Below are positions 37,511-47,848 of a DNA stretch of 64,000 nt, piece by piece; the first letter of the stretch is position 1, and the number at the start of each line of letters is the position of its first letter. The stretch is from CS4-C045 sp963844115 (GTDB lineage Bacteria > Planctomycetota > Planctomycetia > Pirellulales > UBA7805), in NCBI GenBank assembly GCA_963844115.1, contig CAWJNN010000016.1, positions 13,175 through 77,174 on the forward strand, read 5' to 3'. A program made the translations under genes and the position numbers. The notes beneath the pieces were generated by a model. It made no database searches, was not told the DNA's origin, and worked only from the letters and a program-made list of their open reading frames with translations.

Positions 37511-38388
37511 CGCGCCCACGCCTACTGGCCGGCAGCATCGTCGGTATTTTGTTGGCCGTGACGGTCGGCTTTTTGGTCATGCGCAGCGTGCGTCTGGTGG
37601 ACCAATGCGAAATCATTGCCCACCGGGGCGCATCGGCAGCTGCACCGGAGAACACGATGGCGGCTGTAAAGCGGGCGATCGAAGATGGTGCTGACTGGGT
37701 CGAAATCGACGTCCAGGAAACGGCGGATGGCGAGATCGTCGTTTTTCACGACAGTGATTTCATGAAGCTGGCCGGAAACAAACTTAGAATCTGGGACGCC
37801 ACCATGGCGGATCTGAAGGAGATCGACATCGGCAGCTGGTTTAACCCTCGATTCAAGGACGAACGCGTTCCCACCCTGGCCCAGGTCTTGCAAGCGTGCA
37901 AGGGCAAGGCCGGCGTGAACATCGAACTCAAGTATTACGGCCACGACAGAGACTTGGAAAAACGCGTTATCCAGAACGTCGAAGAAAATGACATGGCCTC
38001 GGAAGTTGTCATCATGTCATTGAAGATGGATGCGGTGAACAAAATGAAGTCGCTGCGGCCAGACTGGAAAGTCGGCCTGTTAATGTCCGTCGCCGCCGGC
38101 GACACGAGCACGCTCAATGTCGATTTTCTGGCCGTGAACACCCGGTTCGCGGACCGATCCTTCATTCGATCTACGCATAAGAACGGGAAACAAGTCATCA
38201 CTTGGACTGTCAATGATGCGCCGACAATGTCGATCATGATCGGCCGGCGCGTCAACGGCCTGATTACCGACGAACCCGCACTCGCGCGAACCGTGTTGAA
38301 ACAGCGTGCCTTACTGAGCGCCCCAGAACGATTACTGCTGGAATTGGCGGGAATGTTGGGCGTCGTACCCGATATTGGCGAACAATAA
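37507..38388 (+). CDS. Glycerophosphodiester phosphodiesterase (GDPD)
   Basis: From TTG 37507, which overlaps the previous stop, about 293 residues: a signal anchor (LLAGSIVGILLAVTVGFLVM), then the GDPD active-site motifs IIAHRGASAAAPENT (catalytic His), DWVEIDVQETADGEIVVFHD (metal-binding Glu/Asp and second His), and NIELKYYGHD. The TIM-barrel end reads VITWTVND and GLITDEP. It cleaves glycerophosphodiesters to glycerol-3-phosphate and alcohol. If joined to the preceding ORF by one base it would form the known membrane-GDPD fusion. The start is uncertain. Confidence 0.88.
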   Translation: MTRPRLLAGSIVGILLAVTVGFLVMRSVRLVDQCEIIAHRGASAAAPENTMAAVKRAIEDGADWVEIDVQETADGEIVVFHDSDFMKLAGNKLRIWDATMADLKEIDIGSWFNPRFKDERVPTLAQVLQACKGKAGVNIELKYYGHDRDLEKRVIQNVEENDMASEVVIMSLKMDAVNKMKSLRPDWKVGLLMSVAAGDTSTLNVDFLAVNTRFADRSFIRSTHKNGKQVITWTVNDAPTMSIMIGRRVNGLITDEPALARTVLKQRALLSAPERLLLELAGMLGVVPDIGEQ

Positions 38389-38428
38389 CAAAGTACCGCA
38401 GACCCTTTGATGTGACAGGAAACGAACA

Positions 38429-39774
38429 ATGAACCTACACGAAACGATTTTCGAGGACCAACTACTGAACCCCATCCGCAATTCCCTATTTTTCCTGGTG
38501 ATCTTGGCACTGAACATTCCGATTCACGCCGACGGCGCCGACCCGTCGTCGTCCTATCAGGCAACGACCGCCTCGGACCCAAAGATCTCGCGTGATCGTC
38601 TGCAAGTGCTGCTGCGTCCGTTGACGCCGAGCGAACTGGAGATCGAATTACATGCCTGGCTGGAATTATTGAAAACCAAGACTCGGCAAATCGGCGAAAC
38701 CGAGCTTGAACTGAAGGATGCCGAGGTGAAGCAAAGGGCCAGCGGCAGCCTGCCTGTCGGGAAAGATTCACCCGCCGTCAAGGTTCTGAAAGATCAGCTA
38801 GGCAAACAGTTTTTAGAACAGTCGACCGTGGCCGATCGGGTCCGCGCCGTCACGGGGAATCTGAAAGAAAAAGGAGGCGACGTCGCAGCGCATGAATTGC
38901 TGGTCAACTCCATGACAGGCATGGGAGGCGTGACGGACGTCAGTTCGTTGCGAGCCCGGACCATCGGCTGGCTAAAGAGTTCGGAAGGTGGGCAGGTTCT
39001 GGCCAAGCGAATTGCGATGGCACTAGGCATCTTCTTCCTTTTCTGGGTTGCTTCGAAGTACGCTGGTCGCGCGGCCGAAAGAGCATTATCCCGGCAACAG
39101 CGAGTTTCAAACCTGTTCAAGAATTTCGTCCGCCGCATGGCCGGTGCGGTCGTGTTTGCCATTGGCATTGTGATGGCGCTCGGGCGCTCGGCATCAACAT
39201 CGGTCCCTTGCTGGCAGCGATGGGCGCCGGCGGATTCATTCTGGCGTTCGCGCTGCAGGAAACGCTTGGCAACTTCGCGAGCGGGATGTTGATCATGGTC
39301 TACCAGCCGTTTGATGTCGACGACTACGTCGAGATCGGCGGCGTATCCGGTAAAGTCAAACAGATGAGCCTTGTTTCAACAACGTTGCTTACGGCGGATA
39401 ACAAAGTGTTGATCATCCCCAACAAGCTGGCGTGGGGTGACACGATCACCAACTACAACGGCGAGAACACTCGCCGAGTCGACCTGCTCTTTGGCATCGG
39501 CTATCAGGATGACATCCCCAAGGCGATCGATGTTCTGAGAGAACTTGCCGCAGCGCACGAACTGGTACTCGAAGAGCCCGAAGTCAATATCAAGGTTCAT
39601 CAATTGGCCGACTCGGCCGTTAACCTGATCTGCCGGCCTTGGGTAAAGACCGAGGATTACTGGACCGTCTATTGGGATCTCACTCGTCAGGCGAAAGAAC
39701 AGTTCGACACCGAAGGAATCAGCATCCCCTATCCCCAACGAGATGTTCATATGCATCAGGTGGCAACGTCGTGA
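38429..39774 (+). CDS. mscS: MscS-type mechanosensitive channel, frameshifted
   Basis: A signal peptide or first helix (SLFFLVILALNIPIHADG) is followed by a soluble region of about 150 residues, membrane helices from about residue 190, and the pore helix and beta domain. Near 39185 the frame changes: the first frame reads VMALGRS, the second resumes as LGINIGPLLAAMGAGGFILA in the typical TM3 pore helix, then ALQETLGNFASGMLIM and the vestibule PFDVDDYVEIGG. One missing base in GCGCTCGG-GCGCTCGG accounts for it. Full length is about 449 residues. It would relieve osmotic downshock. Assembly error is a real possibility. Confidence 0.85.
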
Positions 39775-39986
39775 GACTGGTGGGCTGTGCCTATTCTACG
39801 AGACTGGATGCCTGAACTATTGCGAATCAACCTACCGCTCTGTCATGTTTACGAACACGTGTCCACGGAAATTGTGGTGCGGCCGTCCCGGCTGCAAGTC
39901 ATTGCAGGCGAGACGCCTGCACCACAAGTTGGCGACCCCACAATTGGACATTGACGAAGCACTACAAACCTACTTAACAGCGTTTC

Positions 39987-41255
39987 CTATTTGGGGGCGA
40001 CGCTGGATCGTTGCATTGCTTGCGAACAGTTACCGTTTTCGTCGATCACGTTTATGATATAGACCAACGGCTGATTCTCGACCAACGGACGCGGGGTCGT
40101 AAACTTGACGGTCTTCTCGTACGATTTTCCTTTCAGTGGCAGCCCACCGACCAGGCCGTCATAACTTCCTCCCCCCCGTTGCATACAAATCATCGCTTTG
40201 AGTCCCTGACTATCTGCCATCTTCAGGTGAAATTCGACCATCGTGTCTCCAGCCTTCGGCTGACTCGCCAATCGAAATTCTAACGCCGGCAATTCTTCGT
40301 CGCTTTCGTCAAACGATTCGCTCAAGAATCTTGAAGCCGCCGCGATGCGTGCATGTTCGAGCGAGAAACAGACCGGTCTCTTTCTGGCGGTCTTCGGATC
40401 GAACATTTTGCCTAGATTGTGGTAACCATAGGCCATGATATTGCGATTCACTTCCCGCGTATCATGCAACATGAAGAAAATGTGGCCCAACTCGTGAATC
40501 AAGACCCCATTGGTAACTTGAGAGGCTTTGCTGCGCGGCTCTTCTTCCTTTCCGTCGACTTTTCTCGCCGGGGTCGGGTCGAAAAAGTTGTCGATCTGCT
40601 GTTCAATCGTCGTGCCGGTTACGTCATCCCGCAACATATCGGCCGAAACCATGGCAAAGCCACAATGCGGATACTGCGGCCGCGCTTCCGCAATGCCGCC
40701 GGCCTCGGAAAAGATCAGGCAAGCCCGCTTGTCTGGCGCGCCTAGCTTGACGGTGACTTCTTGGGTCGTACTATCGAGCAAACGGTCGACCGAATAGGGG
40801 TTGCCCGTATAAAACACAGAGGGCTGATCGCCGTTGACGAGATGCACCTGCAGCTTGCCATCATTGTCGAACTCAAAGTCCAAGCCACGGGTACGCTGAC
40901 CGTTACTCTTGAATTCACGGCGATAAATATCCGCCACCACCCGCATCAGGACTTCGATCTTTTCCTGGTACTCGTCTTTTACGTTCTTGTCGTTCGGCAC
41001 AAAGTAGACCAGTCGCACTTTGTAGGCGCGGCCAAGATCTTTGAGCGGCGGTGGAATGATATATCTGGAACTGGCAGTCGGCGTTTCAGATTTACTCGCC
41101 GCCTTCTCATGCGATGCCCCATCAGACGCATTGGCCGTCCTTTGGGCTGGCGCCACCGACAAGTGCCACAAAAGAAGAACAAGCGATGCGGACGCGACGA
41201 ATGCCCAAAACACGGCCGGTTTAAACCGGATGTTGATACGATCGTAGCGGTTCAT
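39987..41255 (-). CDS. Membrane-anchored metzincin-like metalloprotease
   Basis: 422 residues from ATG 41255 (AAAGGA upstream); a reading to 41336 is not supported. An N-terminal anchor (AVFWAFVASASLVLLLWHL) is followed by an Ala/Ser linker. The zinc motif LIHELGHIFFMLHD (HExxHxxxxxHD) is at about 252, and a Met-turn NIMAYG about 20 residues later, the hallmarks of metzincins. The C-terminal part from about 320 is a beta-rich domain (LEFRLASQPKAGDTMVEFHL). Probably periplasmic or surface-exposed. The subfamily is not recognised, so substrate and role are open. Confidence 0.75.
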   Translation of the reverse strand: MNRYDRINIRFKPAVFWAFVASASLVLLLWHLSVAPAQRTANASDGASHEKAASKSETPTASSRYIIPPPLKDLGRAYKVRLVYFVPNDKNVKDEYQEKIEVLMRVVADIYRREFKSNGQRTRGLDFEFDNDGKLQVHLVNGDQPSVFYTGNPYSVDRLLDSTTQEVTVKLGAPDKRACLIFSEAGGIAEARPQYPHCGFAMVSADMLRDDVTGTTIEQQIDNFFDPTPARKVDGKEEEPRSKASQVTNGVLIHELGHIFFMLHDTREVNRNIMAYGYHNLGKMFDPKTARKRPVCFSLEHARIAAASRFLSESFDESDEELPALEFRLASQPKAGDTMVEFHLKMADSQGLKAMICMQRGGGSYDGLVGGLPLKGKSYEKTVKFTTPRPLVENQPLVYIINVIDENGNCSQAMQRSSVAPK

Positions 41256-41437
41256 TATTTTCCTTTCGTTTCTCTTGCTGTCAGACATCCACAGCTTACC
41301 GAGCAAATGACGCGGCGAATACCTGCCTGGTAGCAACAGAAACCTCCGCGGGGCCGCGATCGCAGTTCTTTGTGTCGAGAACCATTTCCCGATTGCAGCC
41401 GCGATGTTAATTCAGCGAACGAATCGGTCTGGCAATT

Positions 41438-41961
41438 ATTAAATCCACCATTCTCTGCCCATTCGTCGGAACATATCCAGGAACCCTTCGCCAAAGCCGG
41501 AACCCAGCGAAGCATTTCCGTGCGGAAGTCGTGCCAGCTGCTGTTCGAATTCTTGTTTTTCCTCGGAAGACATTGTGCGATGCCGATCTTGGAAGCTGCG
41601 CGGCGTCTTGGCCGGCCGCCGTTGCTTCGAACGTCAGCTGGATGAGCGCAAGTTCGCCCGCATCGAACCAAACCACATCGCATCGTTCGCACGTGTCGAT
41701 GTGAAATTCCGCCGGTGATTTCGCGAATTCTTTCATCATCCGGCCACGACAACGCGGACAGCGCAAGGCCTCTTGATTGTCCTTCAATTTGGCAGGCGCC
41801 GCCTCCTGCATTAGGTCTTCAGCGTTCTTTTCCCGACGTCTTTCGATCGCCGACACCCGATTGGTCGCGACCAGGTAGCCACTACATGTGTCACATGCGA
41901 ACAGAGGCAGACCCTCGTAGGTCGTACGTCTTAATTCAGTCGAACACAGGGGGCAGTCCAC
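41438..41961 (-). CDS. zf-TFIIB-type zinc-ribbon protein, frameshifted
   Basis: Two zinc ribbons: CPLCSTELRRTTYEG with CDTCSG near residues 3-28, and CPRCRGRM with CERCDVVWFD near residues 68-98. After ELALIQLTFEATAAGQ the frame shifts near 41620. The likely true end is in the +1 frame: DRHRTMSSEEKQEFEQQLA, then a Gly-rich tail closing with FRRMGREWWI at 41438. The uncorrected frame runs on to 41407 with no coding character. Such small planctomycete zinc-ribbon proteins are common; their function is not known to me. Confidence 0.7.
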
Positions 41962-42150
41962 GCGTCACATCCGTTCTTGAGTCTCAGCGCGCCGCGACGA
42001 AATGGAACACGGCAGCTGCCACGTAAATTATAGTCGCGGGAACGGCCGTGAAAAAGCAGGACTAACACAGGAAGATTGCACCCAGCATCCGCTACGTGTC
42101 ATCGGCTACATCTTCGCAAGGCGATCCGAATCCGTCGTACTTCGCGGCTC

Positions 42151-42907
42151 TCAACTGATAGAAGCTATCGGTTCGGATTCCAGCGAAGGTTCCGACGGCT
42201 GCTCGTTCTCGACCAGCTGAATCCGCGACGCCGTGCTGAAATTGGCCGTTGCGATTGCCGTGACCGAGCACCCCTGGAGGTCCAGCTGACGCAGACCGCG
42301 CATCCCAACCAGCACGGACAGATCCGGATCGGAAATCGGCAAGTTGCGTAGGTTCAGTGACCGCAGCCGCGAAAAACGCGCCAACGATTTAAGTCCGTCC
42401 GCAGTCATTGCGGTCTCACTCAAGTCCAGCTCTGCTAACTGCTGGCAGGTCCCCAGCGACTCGATGTCTTGATCCGATGCTGTGCTGCCTGATAGATCGA
42501 TGGAAACAAGACGCCCAACGTAGTAGTCGGGCAGGAAAGCGCCCCAACAGATGGCGCTGCCAGAAATGACCCGAACTGCCCGCCTGAAAATCGAACAGCG
42601 CCTCGCCACCCAACGAACGCACCAGTTGGACAACCGCTGCTTCACGTCGAGCGTCACGCAATCGCAAGGCGACTCGTGCCGCGACCACAAAAAACACGAC
42701 AGTCACAACGCCAATTAGCAGCGCATGCCCGTGCTGAGCGAGTTGTATCGGTACGCTTTCCGCGCCAGCCTCAGAACTCTGTTTGGCCGAGGGCCCACCC
42801 GCCAGAGCGTCGCGGACGGGCGCCGTGCTCTGCAGAGCAATCCAGGCAAACACGCCTACCATTGCCGTCACCAACATACTGGCTAGAAAAGGACCCAACG
42901 ATTGCAA
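42151..42907 (-). CDS. Membrane-anchored leucine-rich repeat protein, frameshifted
   Basis: From TTG 42907 (TTGGAG 7 bases upstream) the first frame has two membrane segments (FLASMLVTAMVGVFAWIAL; HALLIGVVTVVFFVVAARVAL) and then AAVVQLVRSLGGEALFDFQ. The second frame takes over near 42540 with GAFLPDYYVGRLVSIDLSGS followed by four or five LRRs (TCQQLAELDLSETAMTADGL, RLRSLNLRNLPISDPDL, GLRQLDLQGCS). This is the planctomycete short-LRR design with a conserved GG-x-x-x-D-Y/F pre-domain. Probably protein binding at the membrane. The start codon is uncertain because it overlaps no clear site. Confidence 0.65.
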
Positions 42908-42947
42908 TAGGCGGCTCCAATAAATATCCCTCCACCTAAAGTGTAGA

Positions 42948-44305
42948 TCACGTTTGGTGGCGGGATACCAAATTAAAGACCTCCGCTGCCTCGTCGCACA
43001 GCCGCTGCGCGTCAGCGGCAGTTGTCGCTTCGGCAACAATTCGCGCGATCGGTTCGGTGTTGCTCGGCCGGACCAGCAGCCATTTGTCCGACCAGTCCAG
43101 ACGCAAACCGTCCATGCGGTTCGCCTTTGCATCAGAAAATCGTTGTTCGATTGCATCGAAAGCAGCCGCCAGTCTTTCTCTTTCCAGTGGGATCTTGGTC
43201 TTCAGCATCGAATACGACGGAAGTTCGTTGGCCAATTCGCTAATTTTCGTTTCACGGGCGGCCATGGCGTCCAGCAGCAAGGCCATCCCGACGAAGCTGT
43301 CACGTATGAGGCCGACGCGCGGTTCAATCACGCCCCCATTCCCCTCGCCGCCGATCACCGCGCCGACTCGAATCATGATCTCCGTCACGTTTGCCTCGCC
43401 GACGGCGGAATGGAAGAACGGTACGCCATGACGAATGGCAACGTCTTCCGACATTCGGCTCGTCGAACAGTTCGTTACGACCGGTCCCTTCCGCTGATGA
43501 AGTACGTGATCAACGCACATCGCCAGCGTATATTCTTCGCCGATGTATCTGCCGGTTTCATCGATCACTGCCAGCCGATCGGCATCCGGATCCTGGCAAA
43601 AACCGACAACGGCGTTCGCCTCCGTGATTTTCGACTGGACGTCGGCCAGATTGGCCGCGGTCGGTTCGGGAGGATGGGCAAAGCGACCATCCGGCTGCTC
43701 GCCCAGGATCTGGACGTGGCAACCCAATTCCTCCAATAGCCTCCGGCCCAGCAGGCTCCCGCTGCCGTGATTCGCGTCCAGCACCACGCGAAACCCGTGG
43801 CTGCGAATCCGCGTGACGTCGACCAGTGCGGCGACCAGTTTCCAGTGACCACTAACGCTATCTTCACATTCGGTCACCTGACCCATCTCGGTAGGACCAA
43901 CTCGGGCAGGATCCTGCGCGCACAGACCTCAATCACTTTCTGCCCTTCGCTTGCCGAAATCACGCAGCCCCTGCCGCCGATCAATTTGAGTCCGTTGTAC
44001 TCGGGCGGATTGTGGCTGGCGGATACTTGAATCCCCCCTACGGCCCCGGTCGAGCGCACGAGAACGCCCGTCGTTGGTGTCGCGGCCACATCGGCGTCGA
44101 TCACATCGCGACCGACAGCGGTCAGACCGGCGCGTACCGCGTCAACCAGCATGCGTCCCGTCGTTCGCCCGTCGTGGGTGAGCACGATTGAACCATCGGG
44201 AAGGGTGCTGGCAAACGCGCAGCAATACCGCATTGCCACATCCGGCGTCAGATTCTCACCGACGATTCCCCGCAGCCCCGAGACGCTAACAATAAGCTCG
44301 CTCAA
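42948..44305 (-). CDS. glmM: Phosphoglucosamine/phosphomannose mutase, frameshifted
   Basis: N-terminal frame from ATG 44305: VSVSGLRGIVGENLTPD and the phospho-serine loop VSASHNPPEYNGLKL. C-terminal frame from about 43885 to 42948: DPDADRLAVID (metal site), GGEGNGGVIEP (sugar binding) and RPSNTEPIARI (phosphate loop). The two join near 43885 with one base lost or gained, giving about 450 residues. GGEGNGG and the loop types fit GlmM-like mutases that make glucosamine-1-phosphate for cell-envelope precursors; a mannose-type specificity cannot be excluded. It is divergent from a second phosphohexomutase gene. Confidence 0.85.
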
Positions 44306-44330
44306 CGGTTTGGTCTCCAGAGGTTAAAGG

Positions 44331-44455
44331 GAATGATGGAGTGATGTGATGGAATGATGGAGTGATGGAGTGATGGAATGATGGAATGATGCAAGACGTC
44401 CGAGGCTTTTTACCAAAATATTCCAACATTCCAATATTCCAACATTCCAATCCCC
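44331..44455. repeat. 8-mer tandem repeats between two mutase genes
   Basis: 44331-44396 is built of GATGGAGT/GATGGAAT octamers. 44418-44455 is built of ATTCCAAC/ATTCCAAT octamers. They lie in the divergent intergenic region, where promoters of both genes would be expected; I see no clean promoter motif. Confidence 0.8.
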
Positions 44456-44553
44456 CATTCCTCTCCCGCCGCCCCTGTCACTGCGGTACCTGTCGTGCAA
44501 AAATGTTACCTCGATTCAGGTTTGATTGCTATTCACGTTGACAATGAACGCCT

Positions 44554-46368
44554 ATGCCCACCGACGATAACATGAACGCAATTAGCCTATTGGACGAAGC
44601 GGTATCCGGCGGACAAATATCGGATGCCGCCGCGAACAATATTCGGACCTGGCTGACCCAACCTCCGTATGCTGAATACGCGACGATTGTCGAACAGCAC
44701 CTGGCCCGTGGGGAATTTGACCGCCTGAACAAGGCGTTCTGGAAGATCATCGAGTTCGGGACCGGCGGTCGGCGTGGCGAAATGTACGAAATCGGTTCGG
44801 CGGTCATCAACGAACGTACCATGGGTGAAAGCGCCGTCGGTTTGGCTGGCTACGTCGTCTCTCAATCACCGCCCGAAACTAATTTCTCATGCGCCATCGC
44901 GTATGATACTCGTCATAACTCGGAGCGATTTGCTCGTCTCTGCGCCGAAATCATGGCTGCCGCCGGTTTCCAGGTCTACTTCCTGGACGGCTATCGCAGC
45001 ACCCCCGAACTCTCCTTTGCCGTGCGCCACAAGAACTGTTGCTGCGGGATCATGATCACGGCCAGTCACAATCCTCCTAGTGACAATGGCTTTAAGGCTT
45101 ATTGGAGTACTGGTGGCCAGCTAGTACCTCCCCACGACAAAGGCGTGATCGGCCAGGTATTGGAAGTCGGCGAGATCACACGCTACGACTTTGACGAAGC
45201 GGTGGCTGCCGGCCAGATCGAATTCTGTCAGGACGAAATCGATGCGGCTTTCTTCGAGGCGGTCAAGGCACAAGCATTTCCTGGCCCGCGCGACTTGAAA
45301 ATCATCTATTCCCCTTTACACGGTGTGGGTGGTCGAGCGGCCGTGCCGGCGTTGGAGATTGATGGCTTTAACGACGTCGAGGTATTCGGTCCACACGCCA
45401 CGCCCGATGGCGACTTTCCCAACGTTCCAGACCACATCGCCAATCCCGAAAATGCGGCGGTCTTTGCTGCGATCATCGAGCGCGGCCAGGAAGTTGGCGC
45501 CGACATCGCCATCGCCACCGATCCCGATTGCGATCGCATCGGTGCAGCGGCACCGGTTACGACCGACCCGACAGGACCGTGGGCGACATTCACCGGCAAC
45601 CAGCTGTGTGGAATGCTGTGCGATTACATTTTGTCCAAGCGTCAAGCATCGGGAACACTTTCACCCGAAAACTTTGTGATCACTACTCTGGTCACGACCA
45701 GGCTGGTGCGACGGATCGCCGATGCGTTCGGTGTGAAGACGTACGACGAGCTATTGGTCGGTTTCAAATGGATTGCTCAGCAGATCGACGCCGGCGGAGC
45801 GGATCAATTCGTGTACGGCACGGAAGAATCGCACGGATTTATGGTTGGCAATTACGTCCGCGACAAAGATGGTGCGGTTGCGGCGATGCTGATGGCCGAA
45901 CTCGCCGCCGAAACCAAAGCTGCCGGCAAGTCACTGCATCAGAAACTGGACGATCTGTACCTGCGATACGGTTGTCATGCCGAAAGAACAACTTCGGTTT
46001 ACCTGTATGGCGAGAGCGGGATGCAGCAGATCAAGGCAATCATGGCGCGTCTGCGGCAGTCGCCGCCGAAGGTACTGGCCGATCTGAAGGTCCATCAGGT
46101 GTGCGATTATCTGAAGCAGACCGTTACGCATTCCGACGGCAGCTCGGCCCCCTTCCAGGGACCGGTGAGTGATTTGATCTTTTTGGACTTTCAGGCGGAC
46201 GGTAATTATGTCGCGATTCGGCCATCGGGCACCGAGCCGAAGATCAAGTTCTACTCGTTTACGTATCATCCACCCGAAGACGGCGCAGACCTGGTGGCGG
46301 TTAAGACCATGCTGGAGAACCGACTTATCGCACTTGAACACGATTTGAATGAGTTCTCAGCAACGTAG
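44554..46368 (+). CDS. Phosphohexomutase (phosphoglucomutase/phosphomannomutase)
   Basis: 604 residues, intact, in the long PGM/PMM class. Active-site Ser loop GIMITASHNPPSDNGFKAY, metal loop ATDPDCDRIG, sugar-binding GTEESHGF, and phosphate loop RPSGTEPKIKFYSFTY. It interconverts hexose-1- and hexose-6-phosphates and so links the sugar importer downstream with glycolysis and envelope sugars. The N-terminal 60 residues are an extra helical region typical of this long form. Starts at ATG 44554 with no strong Shine-Dalgarno sequence. Confidence 0.93.
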   Translation: MPTDDNMNAISLLDEAVSGGQISDAAANNIRTWLTQPPYAEYATIVEQHLARGEFDRLNKAFWKIIEFGTGGRRGEMYEIGSAVINERTMGESAVGLAGYVVSQSPPETNFSCAIAYDTRHNSERFARLCAEIMAAAGFQVYFLDGYRSTPELSFAVRHKNCCCGIMITASHNPPSDNGFKAYWSTGGQLVPPHDKGVIGQVLEVGEITRYDFDEAVAAGQIEFCQDEIDAAFFEAVKAQAFPGPRDLKIIYSPLHGVGGRAAVPALEIDGFNDVEVFGPHATPDGDFPNVPDHIANPENAAVFAAIIERGQEVGADIAIATDPDCDRIGAAAPVTTDPTGPWATFTGNQLCGMLCDYILSKRQASGTLSPENFVITTLVTTRLVRRIADAFGVKTYDELLVGFKWIAQQIDAGGADQFVYGTEESHGFMVGNYVRDKDGAVAAMLMAELAAETKAAGKSLHQKLDDLYLRYGCHAERTTSVYLYGESGMQQIKAIMARLRQSPPKVLADLKVHQVCDYLKQTVTHSDGSSAPFQGPVSDLIFLDFQADGNYVAIRPSGTEPKIKFYSFTYHPPEDGADLVAVKTMLENRLIALEHDLNEFSAT

Positions 46369-46391
46369 TGTGGGCACCCCGCCATTCGCAA

Positions 46392-46453
46392 GTCTGTAGC
46401 TCTGCCTTGAGGCCACATTCGGAACTAATCCGCCTCAAGGCGGAACAACAGAC
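46392..46453. repeat. Palindromic element after the phosphohexomutase
   Basis: Left arm 46393-46413 (TCTGTAGCTCTGCCTTGAGG and C) pairs 18 of 21 with 46432-46452, loop 18 bases. It lies 24 bases after the stop at 46368. It could be a terminator without a T-tract or a dispersed element. Confidence 0.6.
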
Positions 46454-46652
46454 AGCATCACCCCTGTAGGATGGGGGCGCCGATACTTGCTCAGCCCCCG
46501 ACGCGAATTTAGAATTAGCGGTTGCGCATCACGCAAAGTCGGCAAGCGTTGTCGAGCCGGCGTGCCGCGGATCGTGGCGCAAGTCTAGTTATCGGAAGCC
46601 CTCTGCATTGCAGATATCCGCCCCTAACGACTCGATGGAAGGAAACCACAAG

Positions 46653-47820
46653 ATGCCTAGACCGTTCTTCAGTCTCGCTTCGCCCCTTACGCGGGCCGCA
46701 GCCTGTTTCGCCATGATGCTGTTGGCCGGTAGTATTCTTGTGAATTCCATAGGCTGCAAGAACCAGGCAAGCAATGGCGGCGGGGAAGGCGCAGAACAGT
46801 GGTGATAGAAAGCGGATCGTGTTTCTGACCAACGGCGACGATCCCTTTTGGGACGCTTGCCGCACCGGCATGGACAAAGCCGCAGAGGACCTGAAGATTG
46901 AAGATGCCGGCTTGTCTCACAACATGGACAAGGGCAGCGAATTCAAAGTCGAATTACAAGTTTCCAAGTTGGAGCAATACGCGACCCAATCTGATATTGC
47001 GGGGGTCGCCATCTCGCCGGTCGATGCAAGTAATCGCGCTACGGCCAAGGCGCTGAACGCGCTCCGCGACCAGGGCGTCAAGGTGATCTGCGTCGATTCC
47101 GACATGGATCGCGAAAAATTCCGCGACAGCCGCTTTGCGTATCTCGGCACGGACAACAAGATCGGCGGCGAGGAGCTCGGCAAGGCCGCGCGCGGTATCC
47201 GGCCGGATGGCGGCACCTATGCCACGTTCGTCGGAGTCAAGACGGTGGCCAACGCGATCGAACGCATCGGGGGATTCGCCGTGGGCGCCGGCGACAAGTT
47301 CACGTCGCTTGATAGCCTGGCCGATGAAGGGGATGAAAACGTGGCGCAGGAGAATGTCAAAGCCGTCCTGAACAATCACGAAAACGTCGACGTGATGGTT
47401 GGCATCTGGGCCTATAACGCCCATGCGATCGTTCGCGTTGTCGAGGAAAGAAATATTAGTGATAAGACCGGGATCGTCGTCTTCGACGCGGCCTCGCTGG
47501 CGCTGACCGACATGTCCGAGGGAAAAATCGACGCGATGGTCGTTCAGAATCCCTACCAGATGGGTTTCTTGAGCGTCAAATTGCTCAAAGCGATGATCGA
47601 CGATGATGGGGCAACGATCAAGGAACTGTATCCCTCCTACGATCCAGAGACAAAAACATTCACCCAGGCGGACGGAGACATTCTCGATACGGAATTGCGC
47701 GTCGTCGTGCCCGATGAAAAATCGCCGCTGAAAAAAGAATTGTTCCGCCCGGATACGCACTTCTTCTACTTCGATGATTTCAAGCGTTGGCTCGACGAGC
47801 GGCGTCTCGTCAGTTCCTAA
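46653..47820 (+). CDS. Sugar ABC transporter substrate-binding lipoprotein, frameshifted
   Basis: From ATG 46653 the first frame gives a signal peptide with a lipobox-like SIGC (LAGSILVNSIGCKNQ), then GGGEGAEQ and a premature stop at 46805. The second frame resumes near 46790 with SGDRKRIVFLTNGDDPFWDA and continues to 47820 as a type I periplasmic binding protein of the RbsB class (GVAISPVDASNRAT, VICVDSDMDREKF, YLGTDNKIGGEELG, NVDVMVGIWAYNAHA). It captures a sugar for the permease and ATPase that follow. The sugar is not determined. Assembly error could explain the one-base shift. Confidence 0.87.
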
Positions 47821-47848
47821 GCAACGAAAGACTCCGCCCGACGAGCCC

